Positions 45,259 through 54,480 of a stretch of 64,000 bases of DNA are shown piece by piece (the first letter of the stretch is position 1; each line of letters starts with the position of its first letter). The DNA comes from Bauldia sp. GTDB taxonomy: Bacteria > Pseudomonadota > Alphaproteobacteria > Rhizobiales > Kaistiaceae. A program made the position numbers and the translations under genes. The notes beneath the pieces are model-generated. The model was not told the DNA's origin. It did no database searches and saw nothing but the letters and a program-made list of their open reading frames with translations. Location of the stretch: assembly GCA_037200845.1 (NCBI GenBank), contig JBBCGQ010000001.1, positions 2,170,001 through 2,234,000 of the forward strand, given 5' to 3'.

Positions 45259-46493
45259 GCCGCCATCGCGTCGGCTTGCTTCGGCGCGATCTTCGGGAAC
45301 GGCCGGAAGGTCATGGCGATGAGGAACGCGCCAATGCCCATGCCGAAGCAGGTGAGGTAGAGCGCGCCGTACGTGCCGGTGGTGTCGAAAAGCCAGCCGC
45401 CGAGGATGGGCCCGGTCGCCATGCCGAGGCTGCCCGCCATCGACGTGCCGCCGATGATGGTGCCCATCATGCGCAGCGGGAAATTCTCGCGCGCCAGCAC
45501 GGCGTATAGCGGCATGATGCCGGCGTAGACGAAGCCGAACAGCGCCGCCGCGGCGTAGAACGACGGCAGCGTGCTGGAGAAGAAGTAGCCGAGCGCGCCG
45601 AACGCCTGGATGAGCAGGCCCCAGACCAGCACGTTCTTGGCGCCGAGCTTGTCGGCGACGACGCCGAAGCCGATGCGGCCGAACATGCCCGCCAGCCCTT
45701 CGACGCTGTAGATCGTCGCCGCCGTGACCGCCGGGATGCCGCAGATGATGGCGTAGCTGACGGTGTGGAAGATGGGGCCGGAGTGCGTCGCGCAGCAGAA
45801 GAAGTTGGTGAGCGCCAGGATGATGAAGGGCGGCGACAGCAGCGCCTGCTTCACCGTCATGTCGCTGCGGTCGGCTTCTTCCAGCGGAGCCGCGGCGGAC
45901 GCACCCGCGACGGCAGCCCGCGCCAGCGCCGGCGGACGGCGCAGCAGGAACGTCGCCGGGATGAGGATGACCGCGGCGATCAGCGCCAGGATCTGCATCG
46001 ACACGCGCCAGTCGTAGGTCGTGATCAGCCACGCCGACAGCGGCGTCATGGTGAGCGGCGCCACGCCGACGCCGGCCGAGACCAGCGAGACGGCGAGGCC
46101 GCGCTGCGTATCGAACCAGCCGGTGACCGCGGCCATCAGCGGCGCGAAGAACGCCGCGACCGCGACGCCGGCGACCAGGCCGAAGAGAAGCTGGAAGGCC
46201 AGCAGCGAGGTCGCGATGCTGGCGAAATACAAACTGCCGACGAGCATCACCGAGCCGACCAGGACGACGATGCGCGGGCCGAAGCGATCCGACAGCGAGC
46301 CCCAGAAGAGCGACGCGAACGCCATCGCCAGGAAGCCGATGGTCATCGCCGCCGAGATGCCGGTGTGCGACCAGCCCGTCTGCGTCGCCATCGGCTGCAG
46401 GAAGATCGGCAGGGCGAACAGGCAACCCATGGCGACGCAGCCGATGAGGCCGCCCGCCGCGACGATCACCCAGCGATACGTTGAATTCGGCAT
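45255..46493 (-). CDS. MFS transporter, probably organic-anion or monocarboxylate type
   Basis: The 412-residue protein has twelve predicted membrane helices. The MFS motif A is FWGSLSDRFGPRIVVLVGS after helix 2, with a related GFGVVADKLGAKNVL in the second half. The general pattern (RWVIVAAGGLIGCVAMGCLFALPIF at the start) resembles OxlT/monocarboxylate-like MFS proteins, but the substrate is unknown. The ATG at 46493 fits the first helix; an upstream start at 46550 is less likely. The gene is divergent from a MarR regulator with a palindrome in between. Confidence 0.85.
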   Translation of the reverse strand: MPNSTYRWVIVAAGGLIGCVAMGCLFALPIFLQPMATQTGWSHTGISAAMTIGFLAMAFASLFWGSLSDRFGPRIVVLVGSVMLVGSLYFASIATSLLAFQLLFGLVAGVAVAAFFAPLMAAVTGWFDTQRGLAVSLVSAGVGVAPLTMTPLSAWLITTYDWRVSMQILALIAAVILIPATFLLRRPPALARAAVAGASAAAPLEEADRSDMTVKQALLSPPFIILALTNFFCCATHSGPIFHTVSYAIICGIPAVTAATIYSVEGLAGMFGRIGFGVVADKLGAKNVLVWGLLIQAFGALGYFFSSTLPSFYAAAALFGFVYAGIMPLYAVLARENFPLRMMGTIIGGTSMAGSLGMATGPILGGWLFDTTGTYGALYLTCFGMGIGAFLIAMTFRPFPKIAPKQADAMAA

Positions 46494-46584
46494 CTGCAGG
46501 CTCCCCGCGATTTTTGATCCGCGACACGCAGCTTCCCGGCGTGTCGGCATCTTGTCGACCGCGCCTTGCCGGATTCGACATATG

Positions 46585-46594
46585 TTGATATCAA
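46585..46594. promoter_or_regulatory. Candidate MarR operator between the MFS and MarR genes
   Basis: TTGATATCAA is a perfect 10-bp palindrome, inside a partly symmetrical ATGTTGATATCAAAACAT. It ends six bases before the MarR ATG and is 92 bases from the MFS ATG. Autoregulation from a palindrome at this place is common for MarR proteins; binding here is inferred. Confidence 0.45.
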
Positions 46595-46600
46595 AACATC

Positions 46601-47074
46601 ATGACAGCGACAACGCCTTTTCCACGCCCCGTGGCGCTCGAGGTGCGCGACCGGTGCCTCTGCTTCACCGCGCAGCGCGCCGCCCGCGGCCTCGCCCGCC
46701 GCTTCGACCGGCTGTTCGCCGGCCTGGGGATAACCAACGGCCAGTTTTCCATGATGGTCGCGATGGGCGGCATGGGCGCGCCGAAGCTCGGCGAGCTCGC
46801 CGCGTTCCTGGCGATGGACCACGCGACGGTGACCGCGGCGGTGCGCAAATTGGAGCGGCGCGGGCTGGTGACGGTCCGCGTCGACGGCAGCGACGCGCGG
46901 GCACGGCGCGCCTCGGTCACCGATGCCGGGACCGCGCTGGTCGCCCGTGCCATGCCGCTATGGCGCGAGGAGCACGCGCGACTTGGGGTGGAACTCGATG
47001 GCGAGGCGGCGGAGGTCCGCCGGCAGATGATGCGGCTGGCGCCGCCGCTGCATCGGGCGGCGGCGGCCACGTAG
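46601..47074 (+). CDS. MarR-family transcriptional regulator
   Basis: The 157-residue protein has the MarR winged helix: LGELAAFLAMDHATVTAAVRKLERRGLVTVRVDGSDARARRASVTDAG (about 70-117), with the DxRxRR wing. N-terminal helices RAARGLARRFDRLFAGLGIT form the dimer interface. It is divergent from the MFS transporter (107 bases between starts), which is therefore its likely target. The ligand is unknown. Confidence 0.88.
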   Translation: MTATTPFPRPVALEVRDRCLCFTAQRAARGLARRFDRLFAGLGITNGQFSMMVAMGGMGAPKLGELAAFLAMDHATVTAAVRKLERRGLVTVRVDGSDARARRASVTDAGTALVARAMPLWREEHARLGVELDGEAAEVRRQMMRLAPPLHRAAAAT

Positions 47075-47128
47075 GCGGACCAACATCTCCTGCCCCGCTC
47101 CTCATTGCGGCGCAGGTTTCCATTGGGA

Positions 47129-47151
47129 CACCTCTCCCTCAGGGAGAGGTG
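47129..47151. other. Hairpin between the convergent MarR and gatB genes
   Basis: CACCTCTCCCT and AGGGAGAGGTG are perfectly complementary 11-mers separated by one base, so in RNA the innermost pairs would open to form the loop. There is no T-run. It lies 54 bases past the marR stop and 30 bases past the gatB stop, where it could protect 3' ends. Confidence 0.5.
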
Positions 47152-47181
47152 ACCAACAGGCGTCGCCGCTTACGGAGAGAC

Positions 47182-48648
47182 TTAAAGCCCGAGCTTCGCC
47201 TTCAGCAGCGCGTTCACCGCCTGCGGGTTGGCCTTGCCGCCGGATGATTTCATCACCTGGCCGACGAACCAGCCGAGCGCCGCTGGCTTCGTCTTCGCAT
47301 CAGCGACCTTGTCGGGATTGGCGGCGAGCACCTGATCCACGATCTTCTCGATCGCGCCGGTGTCGGTGACCTGCTTCAGCCCGCGCTGCTCGACGATCTC
47401 AGCCGGATCACCGCCTTCGCTCCACAGAATCTCGAATACATCCTTGGCGATCTTGCCGGAGATCGTGTTGGCCGCGATCAGGTCGAGGAGGCCGCCGAGC
47501 TGCGCCGCCGAGACCGGGCTCTCGCCGATGGTCTTGTCTTCGCGGTTGAGCCGCGCGGCAAGATCGTTGATGACCCAGTTCGCCGCAACCTTGGCGTCGC
47601 GTCCCTTCGCCGCCGTCTCGAAGAAATCCGCCGTGTCCCGGTCGGCGGTCAGCACGTCGGCGTCATAGGGCGTGAGGCCGAGGGCGGAGACGAACCGCGC
47701 CCGCTTCGCGTCCGGCAACTCCGGCAGCGCCTTCGCCAGCCCATCGACGTACGCCTGATCGAACTCCAGCGGCAGCAGGTCCGGGTCGGGGAAATAGCGG
47801 TAGTCGTGCGCCTCTTCCTTCGAGCGCATCGACCGCGTCTCGTTGCGGTCGGGGTCGTAGAGGCGCGTCTCCTGGTCGATGGCGCCGCCCTCCTCCAGGA
47901 TCTCGATCTGGCGGCGCGCCTCGTGCGCGATGGCTTCGCCGACGAAGCGGATCGAGTTGACGTTCTTGATCTCGCAGCGCGTGCCGAGCGGCTCGCCCGG
48001 ACGGCGCACCGAGACGTTGACGTCGGCGCGCAGCGATCCTTTTTCCATGTCGCCGTCGCAGGTGCCGAGATAGCGCAGGATGGCGCGGAGCTTGGTGAGG
48101 TAGGCCTTCGCCTCGTCGGCGGAGCGGATGTCCGGCTTCGACACGATCTCCATCAGCGCCACGCCGGAGCGGTTGAGATCGACGTAGCTCATCGTCGCGT
48201 GCTGGTCGTGCAGTGACTTGCCGGCGTCCTGCTCCAGATGCAGCCGCTCGATGCCGACGGTGAACGCGGTGCCGTCGGGCGTTGCGGCGGTGACGGCGCC
48301 CTCGCCCACCACCGGCTGCTGATATTGCGAAATCTGGTAACCCTGCGGCAGGTCGGGATAGAAGTAGTTCTTCCGGTCGAAGCGGCTCCGGAGATTGATC
48401 TTCGCGTTAAGCCCCAAGCCGGTGCGCACGGCCTGCGCCACGCACTCGGCGTTGATCACCGGCAACATGCCCGGCATCGCCGCATCGACCAGGCTGACGT
48501 GTGCATTGGGCGCGCCGCCGAATTCGGTCGAGGCGCCGGAGAACAGCTTCGACTTCGAAGTCACCTGCGCGTGCACCTCCATGCCGACGACAATCTCCCA
48601 CTCGCCGGTGGCGCCCTTGAGCCGCTGCGCTGGGAGGGAGTCGCGCAC
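47182..48648 (-). CDS. gatB: Aspartyl/glutamyl-tRNA(Asn/Gln) amidotransferase subunit B
   Basis: GatB carries the kinase/transamidase site that activates misacylated Glu-tRNA(Gln) or Asp-tRNA(Asn). The reading from GTG 48648 gives 488 residues. That GTG overlaps the upstream stop by one base (TAGTG), and the family N-terminus [23 protein letters not shown] follows. Further signatures are [53 protein letters not shown] and the helical/YqeY tail from about 330. A longer in-frame reading to 48969 runs through two other genes and is rejected. It is the last gene of the gatC-to-gatB operon. Confidence 0.94.
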   Translation of the reverse strand: MRDSLPAQRLKGATGEWEIVVGMEVHAQVTSKSKLFSGASTEFGGAPNAHVSLVDAAMPGMLPVINAECVAQAVRTGLGLNAKINLRSRFDRKNYFYPDLPQGYQISQYQQPVVGEGAVTAATPDGTAFTVGIERLHLEQDAGKSLHDQHATMSYVDLNRSGVALMEIVSKPDIRSADEAKAYLTKLRAILRYLGTCDGDMEKGSLRADVNVSVRRPGEPLGTRCEIKNVNSIRFVGEAIAHEARRQIEILEEGGAIDQETRLYDPDRNETRSMRSKEEAHDYRYFPDPDLLPLEFDQAYVDGLAKALPELPDAKRARFVSALGLTPYDADVLTADRDTADFFETAAKGRDAKVAANWVINDLAARLNREDKTIGESPVSAAQLGGLLDLIAANTISGKIAKDVFEILWSEGGDPAEIVEQRGLKQVTDTGAIEKIVDQVLAANPDKVADAKTKPAALGWFVGQVMKSSGGKANPQAVNALLKAKLGL

Positions 48649-48938
48649 TACCAGCCGCCCTCGAGCAGGGCCGCGTTGGCGATCTGCTTCCATTCCTCCT
48701 CGGTCTCGAGCTCGAGGTAGGTCTTCCCCGCGCGCTCGTACCAATAGTCCGCGTTCGCCCGATCGCCTTCCATGCGGTGGAGATGGGCGTGCACCCATGC
48801 CGCCGCCTGCCCCTCTTCGTCCTGGACCAGCGCGTGCGCCTTGTCCCATTCGCCGTGCGCAGCGTGCCAGAGGGCGGCGAGCGGCGCGCTGGCGCCTTCC
48901 GGCGGCGCCGGCATGGCGCGGAGTTCGGCAGCGTTCAT
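48648..48938 (-). CDS. Small helical protein in the gat operon, unknown function
   Basis: The 96-residue protein starts at ATG 48938, which overlaps the chorismate mutase stop by four bases (ATGA), and its own stop overlaps the gatB GTG. The sequence has a TPR-like look: [20 protein letters not shown], then [26 protein letters not shown], ending in an acidic helix. Similar small proteins with the WHAxxGxWxxAHxxxQ pattern are seen in Hyphomicrobiales, but I know no function. Its place between CM and gatB is secure from the overlaps. Confidence 0.72.
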   Translation of the reverse strand: MNAAELRAMPAPPEGASAPLAALWHAAHGEWDKAHALVQDEEGQAAAWVHAHLHRMEGDRANADYWYERAGKTYLELETEEEWKQIANAALLEGGW

Positions 48939-49246
48939 GGCTTCGCCTTTTTGTTGGCACGCGCGGCAATTGCCTGCCGCTCCCACTCGATGTTCCAGTC
49001 CATCAGCGTCGTCCACAGGTCGGCGGCAAGATCGACGTCGAGCCCGCGTTCCTTGGCCAGCGCAGTAACCTTGGCGAGCACGTCGTTGACGCGCGAATCG
49101 ATGCGCGCTTCGTCCGGATCGTTCTTGATCTCGGCCATGCGGCGGATGTAGCCGAAGCGTTCGACGAGCAGATCGACCAGCACGCGATCGAGGCGATCGA
49201 TCTCGCGCCGGATGTCCTCCCGCGTCGTGCATTCGGCCGGTGTCAT
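48935..49246 (-). CDS. Chorismate mutase, AroQ type
   Basis: It converts chorismate to prephenate for Phe/Tyr synthesis. The 103-residue protein matches the all-helical AroQ domain: [36 protein letters not shown] with the conserved Arg, Asp and Lys positions, then [23 protein letters not shown] and a third helix. It begins immediately after the ridA stop (TAG-ATG) and overlaps the next gene by four bases. Its place in a tRNA-amidation operon is unexpected. Stand-alone AroQ proteins may also be involved in other aromatic pathways. Confidence 0.85.
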   Translation of the reverse strand: MTPAECTTREDIRREIDRLDRVLVDLLVERFGYIRRMAEIKNDPDEARIDSRVNDVLAKVTALAKERGLDVDLAADLWTTLMDWNIEWERQAIAARANKKAKP

Positions 49247-49636
49247 CTATCCCTCGATCACGGCGTCGGCTTCGATCTCGACCAGCCAGTCGTCGTCGAG
49301 CAGCGCCTTGACGACGATCATCGAGCTCGCCGGGCGGATGGCGCCGAAGACTTCGCCGTGCGCCTTGCCGATCGCCTTCCAGTCGGCCTGCCGCGTCATG
49401 AACACGCGGGTGCGGATGACGTCTTCAAGCTTGGCGCCGGCCTGCTCCAGCGCGGCGCGGATGATTTCCAGCGACCGGCGCACCTGGCCGGCGGGATCGC
49501 CGATTGCGGCGCTCTTGCCGTCCGGCCCGATCGGCGCCGTGCCGCCGACGTGCACGATGTTGCCGATGCGGACGGCGCGCGAGAAGCCGATGACCGGCTC
49601 GTACGGACTGCCGGAGGAGATGTTCTGACGACTCAT
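49247..49636 (-). CDS. RidA/YjgF family protein
   Basis: The 129-residue protein starts at ATG 49636 in ATGA overlap with the gatA stop. The family pattern is clear: [35 protein letters not shown], then [29 protein letters not shown], and a C-terminal [24 protein letters not shown]. RidA hydrolyses reactive enamines/imines from PLP enzymes. The Arg of archetypal RidA that contacts the substrate carboxylate appears to be R106-like, but the C-terminal region departs from E. coli RidA, so it is better called a subgroup member. Next gene: chorismate mutase, with no gap. Confidence 0.88.
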   Translation of the reverse strand: MSRQNISSGSPYEPVIGFSRAVRIGNIVHVGGTAPIGPDGKSAAIGDPAGQVRRSLEIIRAALEQAGAKLEDVIRTRVFMTRQADWKAIGKAHGEVFGAIRPASSMIVVKALLDDDWLVEIEADAVIEG

Positions 49637-51114
49637 GTTGCCCACCATGGTTGCGGGGTGAAATGGCCGGCCGCATCTTCGATCACGGCGGCGGCGCGGA
49701 AAAGCATCTCCTCGTCGAACGGCCGGCCGATCAGTTGCAGGCCCATCGGCAGGCCGTCGGGCGATTTGCCGGCCGGCACCGCGATGCCCGGCAGGCCGGC
49801 CATGTTCACCGTAACCGTGAACACGTCGTTGAGATACATCTCGATCGGCGAGGCGAGCGCCATCGCCTCCAGCCCGAAGGCGGCCGAGGGCGTCGCCGGC
49901 GTCAGGATGGCATCGACGCCGGCCGCGAAGGCGATCTCGAAATCGCGCTTGATCAGCGTGCGCACCTTCTGGGCGCGCAGATAATAGGCGTCGTAGTAAC
50001 CGGCCGAGAGCACGTAGGTGCCGATCAGCACGCGCCGCTTCACTTCCTTGCCGAAGCCGGCGGCGCGCGTCTTCTCGTACATATCGATGATGTCGTCGCC
50101 GGGCACGCGCAGGCCGTAGCGCACGCCGTCGTAGCGCGCCAGATTGGACGAGGCCTCGGCCGGCGCGACAATATAATAAGCCGGCAAAGCATATTTGGTG
50201 TGCGGCAGGGAAATATCGACGATCTCGGCGCCGGCCGCCTTCAGCCACGCCTTGCCCTCTTCCCATAATTTCTCGATCTCGGCCGGCATGCCGTCGACGC
50301 GATACTCGCGCGGGATGCCGATCTTCTTGCCGCGGATGCCCTGCCCCACGGCCTGCTCGTAGTCGGGCACCGGAATATCGACGCTGGTGGTGTCCTTGTC
50401 GTCGACGCTCGCCATCGACTTGAGCAGGATCGCGGCATCGCGGACGTCGCGCGCGATCGGCCCCGCCTGATCGAGCGACGAGGCGAAAGCGACGATGCCC
50501 CAGCGAGAGCAGCGGCCGTACGTCGGCTTGATGCCGACGGTGCCGGTGAACGCCGCCGGCTGGCGGATCGAGCCGCCGGTGTCGGTCGCCGTCGCGCCGG
50601 CACAGAGGCGCGCCGCGACCGCGGCGGCCGAGCCGCCGGACGAGCCGCCGGGCACCAGCGGCGCATTGGAGCCGGTCGAGCGCCAAGGGTTGACCACCGG
50701 GCCGTAGTACGAAGTCTCGTTGGACGAGCCCATCGCGAACTCGTCCATGTTGAGCTTGCCGAGCATGACCGCGCCGTCGGCCCACAGGTTCGCCGTCACG
50801 GTCGAATCGTAGGTCGGCTTGAATGCGTCGAGCACGTGCGAGGCGGCCTGCGTGTGCACGCCCTCCGTCGCGAACAGATCCTTGATGCCGAGCGGCACGC
50901 CCTCCAGCGCCCGCGCGCTGCCGGCGGCGATGCGCCTGTCGGACTCCGCCGCCATCGCTAGCGCCTTCTCCGGCGTCTCGACGATATACGCGTTGAGGCT
51001 GCGCGCCTTCTCCATCGCCGCGAGATAGGCGCGCGTCAATTCGACGGCGGAAAACTGCCTCGCCGAGAGGCCGTCGCGAATTTCCGCGATCGTGAGCTGG
51101 GTCAGGTCGCTCAT
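49633..51114 (-). CDS. gatA: Aspartyl/glutamyl-tRNA(Asn/Gln) amidotransferase subunit A
   Basis: GatA releases ammonia from glutamine for the amidotransferase. The start ATG 51114 overlaps the GNAT stop (ATGA) and gives 493 residues. The amidase Ser-cisSer-Lys triad is visible: K78 in VPLGIKDLF, the second Ser in [14 protein letters not shown], and the nucleophile Ser downstream in [13 protein letters not shown]. The rest matches GatA through the C-terminal region [16 protein letters not shown]. It is encoded between a GNAT gene and ridA. Confidence 0.95.
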   Translation of the reverse strand: MSDLTQLTIAEIRDGLSARQFSAVELTRAYLAAMEKARSLNAYIVETPEKALAMAAESDRRIAAGSARALEGVPLGIKDLFATEGVHTQAASHVLDAFKPTYDSTVTANLWADGAVMLGKLNMDEFAMGSSNETSYYGPVVNPWRSTGSNAPLVPGGSSGGSAAAVAARLCAGATATDTGGSIRQPAAFTGTVGIKPTYGRCSRWGIVAFASSLDQAGPIARDVRDAAILLKSMASVDDKDTTSVDIPVPDYEQAVGQGIRGKKIGIPREYRVDGMPAEIEKLWEEGKAWLKAAGAEIVDISLPHTKYALPAYYIVAPAEASSNLARYDGVRYGLRVPGDDIIDMYEKTRAAGFGKEVKRRVLIGTYVLSAGYYDAYYLRAQKVRTLIKRDFEIAFAAGVDAILTPATPSAAFGLEAMALASPIEMYLNDVFTVTVNMAGLPGIAVPAGKSPDGLPMGLQLIGRPFDEEMLFRAAAVIEDAAGHFTPQPWWAT

Positions 51115-51635
51115 GCCGACAGATGCTTCTCGTAAAAGACCGTCCATTGCGTGACGGGATAACCGAGCACGGCGCCACAGCGCACGAAGCCGGCCCGCTC
51201 ATAGACACGCCACGCGGCCGGGTGGCGGTCGCCGGTCTCCAGCACCAGGCGGCGGAAATTTTCGCGCCGCGCCAGCGCCTCGACCTCGGCGAGGATAGCG
51301 CCGCCGATCCCCTGCCCCTGAAATTCGGGCCGCGTATACATCCGCTTGACCTCGGCGATACCGTCGCGGTCGCGGCGCAGCGCCCCGATCGCCACCGCGC
51401 GGCCCTTGTCGCGCGCGACGAACACCGTCGTGTCGCCGTCGGCCATCTGCTCGACGCTCATGTGATGGCAGAATTCGCGCGGCGTCAGCGCCAGTAGCGC
51501 CTCGTTCAGTTCGGCAACGAGTTCGCGCACATCACCCTGCAGGGGCGTTTCGATTGCGATGACGACAGAGTTCCGGCCGCGCGAAATCCCCGGGTCACGC
51601 CCGGGGATGGCTGAATGATCCGCTGCTCGTCTCAT
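51111..51635 (-). CDS. GNAT-family N-acetyltransferase
   Basis: The 174-residue acetyltransferase has a clear GNAT core: [41 protein letters not shown] (motif A, with the acetyl-CoA loop QGQGIG near residue 110), then [12 protein letters not shown]. The ATG at 51635 overlaps the gatC stop (ATGA). About the first 25 residues (PGRDPGIS within them) are read through a perfect palindrome typical of intergenic repeats, so the native N-terminus may have been extended or a non-standard start used. The substrate is unknown. Confidence 0.82.
   Translation of the reverse strand: MRRAADHSAIPGRDPGISRGRNSVVIAIETPLQGDVRELVAELNEALLALTPREFCHHMSVEQMADGDTTVFVARDKGRAVAIGALRRDRDGIAEVKRMYTRPEFQGQGIGGAILAEVEALARRENFRRLVLETGDRHPAAWRVYERAGFVRCGAVLGYPVTQWTVFYEKHLSA
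51586..51608. repeat. Palindrome inside the GNAT reading frame
   Basis: ATCCCCGGG (51586-51594) pairs perfectly with CCCGGGGAT (51600-51608) around a five-base loop. This is a form common in alphaproteobacterial intergenic repeats, but it lies within the first 20 codons of the GNAT gene. Confidence 0.7.
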
Positions 51636-51919
51636 TCAACCACCTTGGGCACGACGAAAAACCGATCGTTGCCGCCCGGCGCGTTGGCCAGCACCTTGTC
51701 GGCCTTCTCGCCGTCGGTGACGACGTCGGCGCGCATCTTCGCCTGCATCGGGATGACGGCGGTCATCGGCTCGATGCCGGTGACGTCGACCTCGTTCAAC
51801 TGCTCGACGAAGCCGAGGATGGTGTTGAGGTCGCCGGTCAGCTTCTCGGCCTCGGCATCGCTGACGGCAATGCGGGCAAGGCGCGCGACGCGCTTGACGG
51901 TGTTCGTGTCGACCGACAT
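51632..51919 (-). CDS. gatC: Aspartyl/glutamyl-tRNA(Asn/Gln) amidotransferase subunit C
   Basis: GatC is a small stabilising subunit that wraps GatA and GatB. The 95-residue protein matches: [51 protein letters not shown], ending [12 protein letters not shown]. It is first in the operon gatC-GNAT-gatA-ridA-CM-small protein-gatB, in which every junction is an overlap or at most zero bases. A family 1 repeat and dinB lie upstream. Confidence 0.94.
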   Translation of the reverse strand: MSVDTNTVKRVARLARIAVSDAEAEKLTGDLNTILGFVEQLNEVDVTGIEPMTAVIPMQAKMRADVVTDGEKADKVLANAPGGNDRFFVVPKVVE

Positions 51920-51998
51920 GAAAGGAAATCCTTGAAGCTGCGCATGGTCTTAGCAACCGCGTTTTGCAGCGGCAAGGGCGGTGGTCGTCGCGTTTCGA

Positions 51999-52140
51999 GA
52001 CACCCCTCCCCAAACCGCCTCCAGCCGTTTGACCCTCCCACAAGGGGAGGGTTCAAGTGGAGTCCGGATCGTACAACCTGCCTGAGCCCTCCCCTTGTGG
52101 GAGGGCCAAAACCGCACTTCGCGGTTTTGGGGAGGGGTGT
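51999..52140. repeat. Composite palindromic repeat, family 1, copy E
   Basis: The left module is CACCCCTCCCC, AAACCGCC with an imperfect partner AGCCGTTT, then GACCCTCCCACAAGGGGAGGG. The right module is CCCTCCCCTTGTGGGAGGG, AAAACCGC paired with GCGGTTTT, then GGGGAGGGGTGTG. It occupies the divergent gap between gatC and dinB. Confidence 0.85.
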
Positions 52141-52164
52141 GCCGACTTCTGGTAAATTTCCGCC

Positions 52165-53445
52165 ATGGCGACCGACTCCCTGCCCGGCTTCTGCCGCGAC
52201 TGCCTGACGCCGGCGGGCGCCGCGGAGCGTTGCGCCCATTGCGGCAGCCCGCGCCTGCTGCGTCATGCGGAGCTCTATTCGCTGACCATCGCGCACCTCG
52301 ACTGCGACGCCTTCTACGCCGCGATCGAGAAGCGCGACGACCCCTCGCTGGTCGACAAGCCGGTGATCGTCGGCGGCGGCAAGCGCGGCGTCGTCTCGAC
52401 CTGCTGCTATATCGCGCGCATCTATGGCGTGCGCTCGGCCATGCCGATGTTCCAGGCGCTGAAGCTTTGCCCCGACGCGGTGGTGGTGCGGCCGAATTTC
52501 GAGAAATACACGGCGGCCGCGCGCGACGTGCGCCGCCTGATGGGCGAACTGACGCCGCTGGTCGAGCCACTGTCGATCGACGAAGCCTTCCTCGATCTCG
52601 CCGGCACGCAGCGGCTGCACCGCGCGCCACCGGCGCTGGCGCTCGCCAGGCTGCAGACGAAGATCGAGAACGAGGTCGGCATCACGGTGTCGATCGGGCT
52701 GTCGTTCAACAAATTCCTCGCCAAGGTCGCGTCCGATCTCAGGAAGCCGCGCGGCTTCTCGATCATCGGCGAGAAGGAGGCGACGACGTTCCTTGCCGAC
52801 AAGCCGGTCGGCCTGATCTGGGGCGTCGGCAAGACGATGCAGGCGCACCTCGCCGCCGACGGCATCCGCACCATCGGCGCGCTGCAGCGGATGGACGAAG
52901 CCGAGCTCGGCCGGCGCTACGGCTCGATGGGCCTGCGCCTCGCGCGCCTGTCGCACGCCCGCGACGCGCGCACCGTCGAGCCGCGCGGCGAGGCGAAAAG
53001 CGTCAGCGCCGAGACGACGTTCGACGGCGACATCGCCGATGCGCACGACCTCCGCGCCATCCTGCGCACGCTGGCGGAGCGCGTGTCGAAGCGGCTGAAG
53101 CGCGCGGCGATCGCCGGCGTGACGGTAACGCTGAAGCTGAAGACGGCCGACTTCCGCATCCGCACGCGCAGCCGGCAACTGACGGACCCGACGCAGCTCG
53201 CCGACCGCATCTTCGCCGCCGGCGGCGAACTCCTGGCGCCGGAGGCGGACGGCACGCGGTATCGGCTGATCGGCATCGGAGTGTCGGATTTCGCCGATCC
53301 GCGATTGGCCGATCCGGACGATCTGGTCGATGACGGGGCACGCAAGCGCGCCGCGGCGGAGGCGGCGGTCGATCGCATCCGCGGGAAGTTTGGCGACGAT
53401 GCCGTCGGGCTTGGGCTGACGTTCGAGCCGGAAAAGCGGGAGTAA
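52165..53445 (+). CDS. dinB: DNA polymerase IV with N-terminal zinc-binding extension
   Basis: This Y-family translesion polymerase has 426 residues. The catalytic palm residues are D46/D48 in [17 protein letters not shown] and D139-E140 in [11 protein letters not shown]; fingers and thumb follow ([21 protein letters not shown], then [17 protein letters not shown]). The little-finger domain is about 285-390. The first 30 residues carry C10-x2-C13 and C23-x2-C26 (FCRDC, CAHC), a probable zinc ribbon not present in E. coli DinB. No beta-clamp motif is obvious at the extreme C-terminus. Confidence 0.92.
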   Translation: MATDSLPGFCRDCLTPAGAAERCAHCGSPRLLRHAELYSLTIAHLDCDAFYAAIEKRDDPSLVDKPVIVGGGKRGVVSTCCYIARIYGVRSAMPMFQALKLCPDAVVVRPNFEKYTAAARDVRRLMGELTPLVEPLSIDEAFLDLAGTQRLHRAPPALALARLQTKIENEVGITVSIGLSFNKFLAKVASDLRKPRGFSIIGEKEATTFLADKPVGLIWGVGKTMQAHLAADGIRTIGALQRMDEAELGRRYGSMGLRLARLSHARDARTVEPRGEAKSVSAETTFDGDIADAHDLRAILRTLAERVSKRLKRAAIAGVTVTLKLKTADFRIRTRSRQLTDPTQLADRIFAAGGELLAPEADGTRYRLIGIGVSDFADPRLADPDDLVDDGARKRAAAEAAVDRIRGKFGDDAVGLGLTFEPEKRE

Positions 53446-53450
53446 CCTCC

Positions 53451-53562
53451 TCTCCGCTCTTCCCCGCGAAGGCGGGGACCCAGGAGGTGCAATTGTGCGC
53501 CGGCCTGAAGTCTCGCGCTCAGGTGACACCTGGATCCCCGCTTTCGCGGGGAAAGCGGAGAA
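53451..53562. repeat. Inverted-repeat element, family 4, copy B
   Basis: CCCCGCGAAGGCGGGGACCCAG on the left is mirrored by CCTGGATCCCCGCTTTCGCG on the right, with a unique centre. It lies between the convergent dinB and eipB genes. Confidence 0.82.
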
Positions 53563-53585
53563 TGGATCGTCCCCGCATCCCTGCC

Positions 53586-54398
53586 CTACGGACAGGGCGT
53601 GTTCGGCAGCGTGTCCAGCCGCACCAGTTTCCCGATCAGCACGAAGCGGCCGTAGTCCAGCCGCAGGCGACGCATGACGCCGTTGTCATAGAGCAGCGCC
53701 GACATCGAGTAGGTCGGCGCCTGGTCGATCGTCGCGTCCTGGTCGAAGTACGTGATCTTCACCGGCCAGTGCATCATTGTCGCGAAGCCGGCGTCGGCGA
53801 TCGGCGCCTCGTCGCCGACGTCGCTGGGGTCGGTCGAGCCTTCGCCGATGACCACGGTCGCCGGCGCGGTCGTCTCGCCGCCGTCGAGGCCGTCGTAGGT
53901 GGTGAAGGAGAGGAAGCGCTCCCCTGCCCGCGCCGCATCGAGCGTGCGCGTCACCTGCTCGGTCGGGAAGACGACGTCGCGCGCGATGTCGAACGATTTC
54001 TTCTCCGGCTTCTTCAGCTTGACGTGCACGCCTGTGGCGCCGCGTAGCGCGTCGCCGATCGAGATATCGCTGGGGTCGCCGTCGTCGATCGTCTGGTTGT
54101 CGAAGCTGAGCGAGCCGTCCGGCTTCTCGACCGTCGCCGAGCGCGAATCGATCACCTTGCGCTGGTCGTCGGAGTCGGTGGCGTCGGTGACGAAGCGCGT
54201 CACAGTGGTGTAGCCGGCGCACTCCGAGCCCTTGAACTCGGTGACGACGCGGCCCGTCATCGTGCCGATATCGGGCGAGTCGACCGTCGGGTCGAGAACG
54301 AGGTCGTGGACGGCGCGGTAGCTGGCGAGCGGCACGCCGGCGGATGCCGGGCCGGCGGCGAAGGCCGCCAGCGCCAGCAGGTGGACAAGCTTGGACAT
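53586..54398 (-). CDS. EipB-like periplasmic envelope-integrity protein (DUF1849)
   Basis: The 270-residue protein starts at ATG 54398 with signal peptide KLVHLLALAAFAAGPASA. The mature protein is beta-rich and matches DUF1849/EipB: LASYRAVHDLVLDPTVDSPDIGTMTGRVV, then a long series of strands and a C-terminal RRLRLDYGRFVLIGKLVRLDTLPNTPCP. C60 and C269 correspond to the conserved disulfide of Brucella EipB, a beta-spiral protein needed for cell-envelope stability. An in-frame upstream start at 54554 is not supported. It is divergent from the second RidA gene. Confidence 0.82.
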   Translation of the reverse strand: MSKLVHLLALAAFAAGPASAGVPLASYRAVHDLVLDPTVDSPDIGTMTGRVVTEFKGSECAGYTTVTRFVTDATDSDDQRKVIDSRSATVEKPDGSLSFDNQTIDDGDPSDISIGDALRGATGVHVKLKKPEKKSFDIARDVVFPTEQVTRTLDAARAGERFLSFTTYDGLDGGETTAPATVVIGEGSTDPSDVGDEAPIADAGFATMMHWPVKITYFDQDATIDQAPTYSMSALLYDNGVMRRLRLDYGRFVLIGKLVRLDTLPNTPCP

Positions 54399-54480
54399 CG
54401 CGCGAGCGGCCCCTTGCGGCATCAGGTCTTTTGAGCGAAACACGCTGAAACGACTTTCGGGCGAATGGGTGGCGAGCGCA

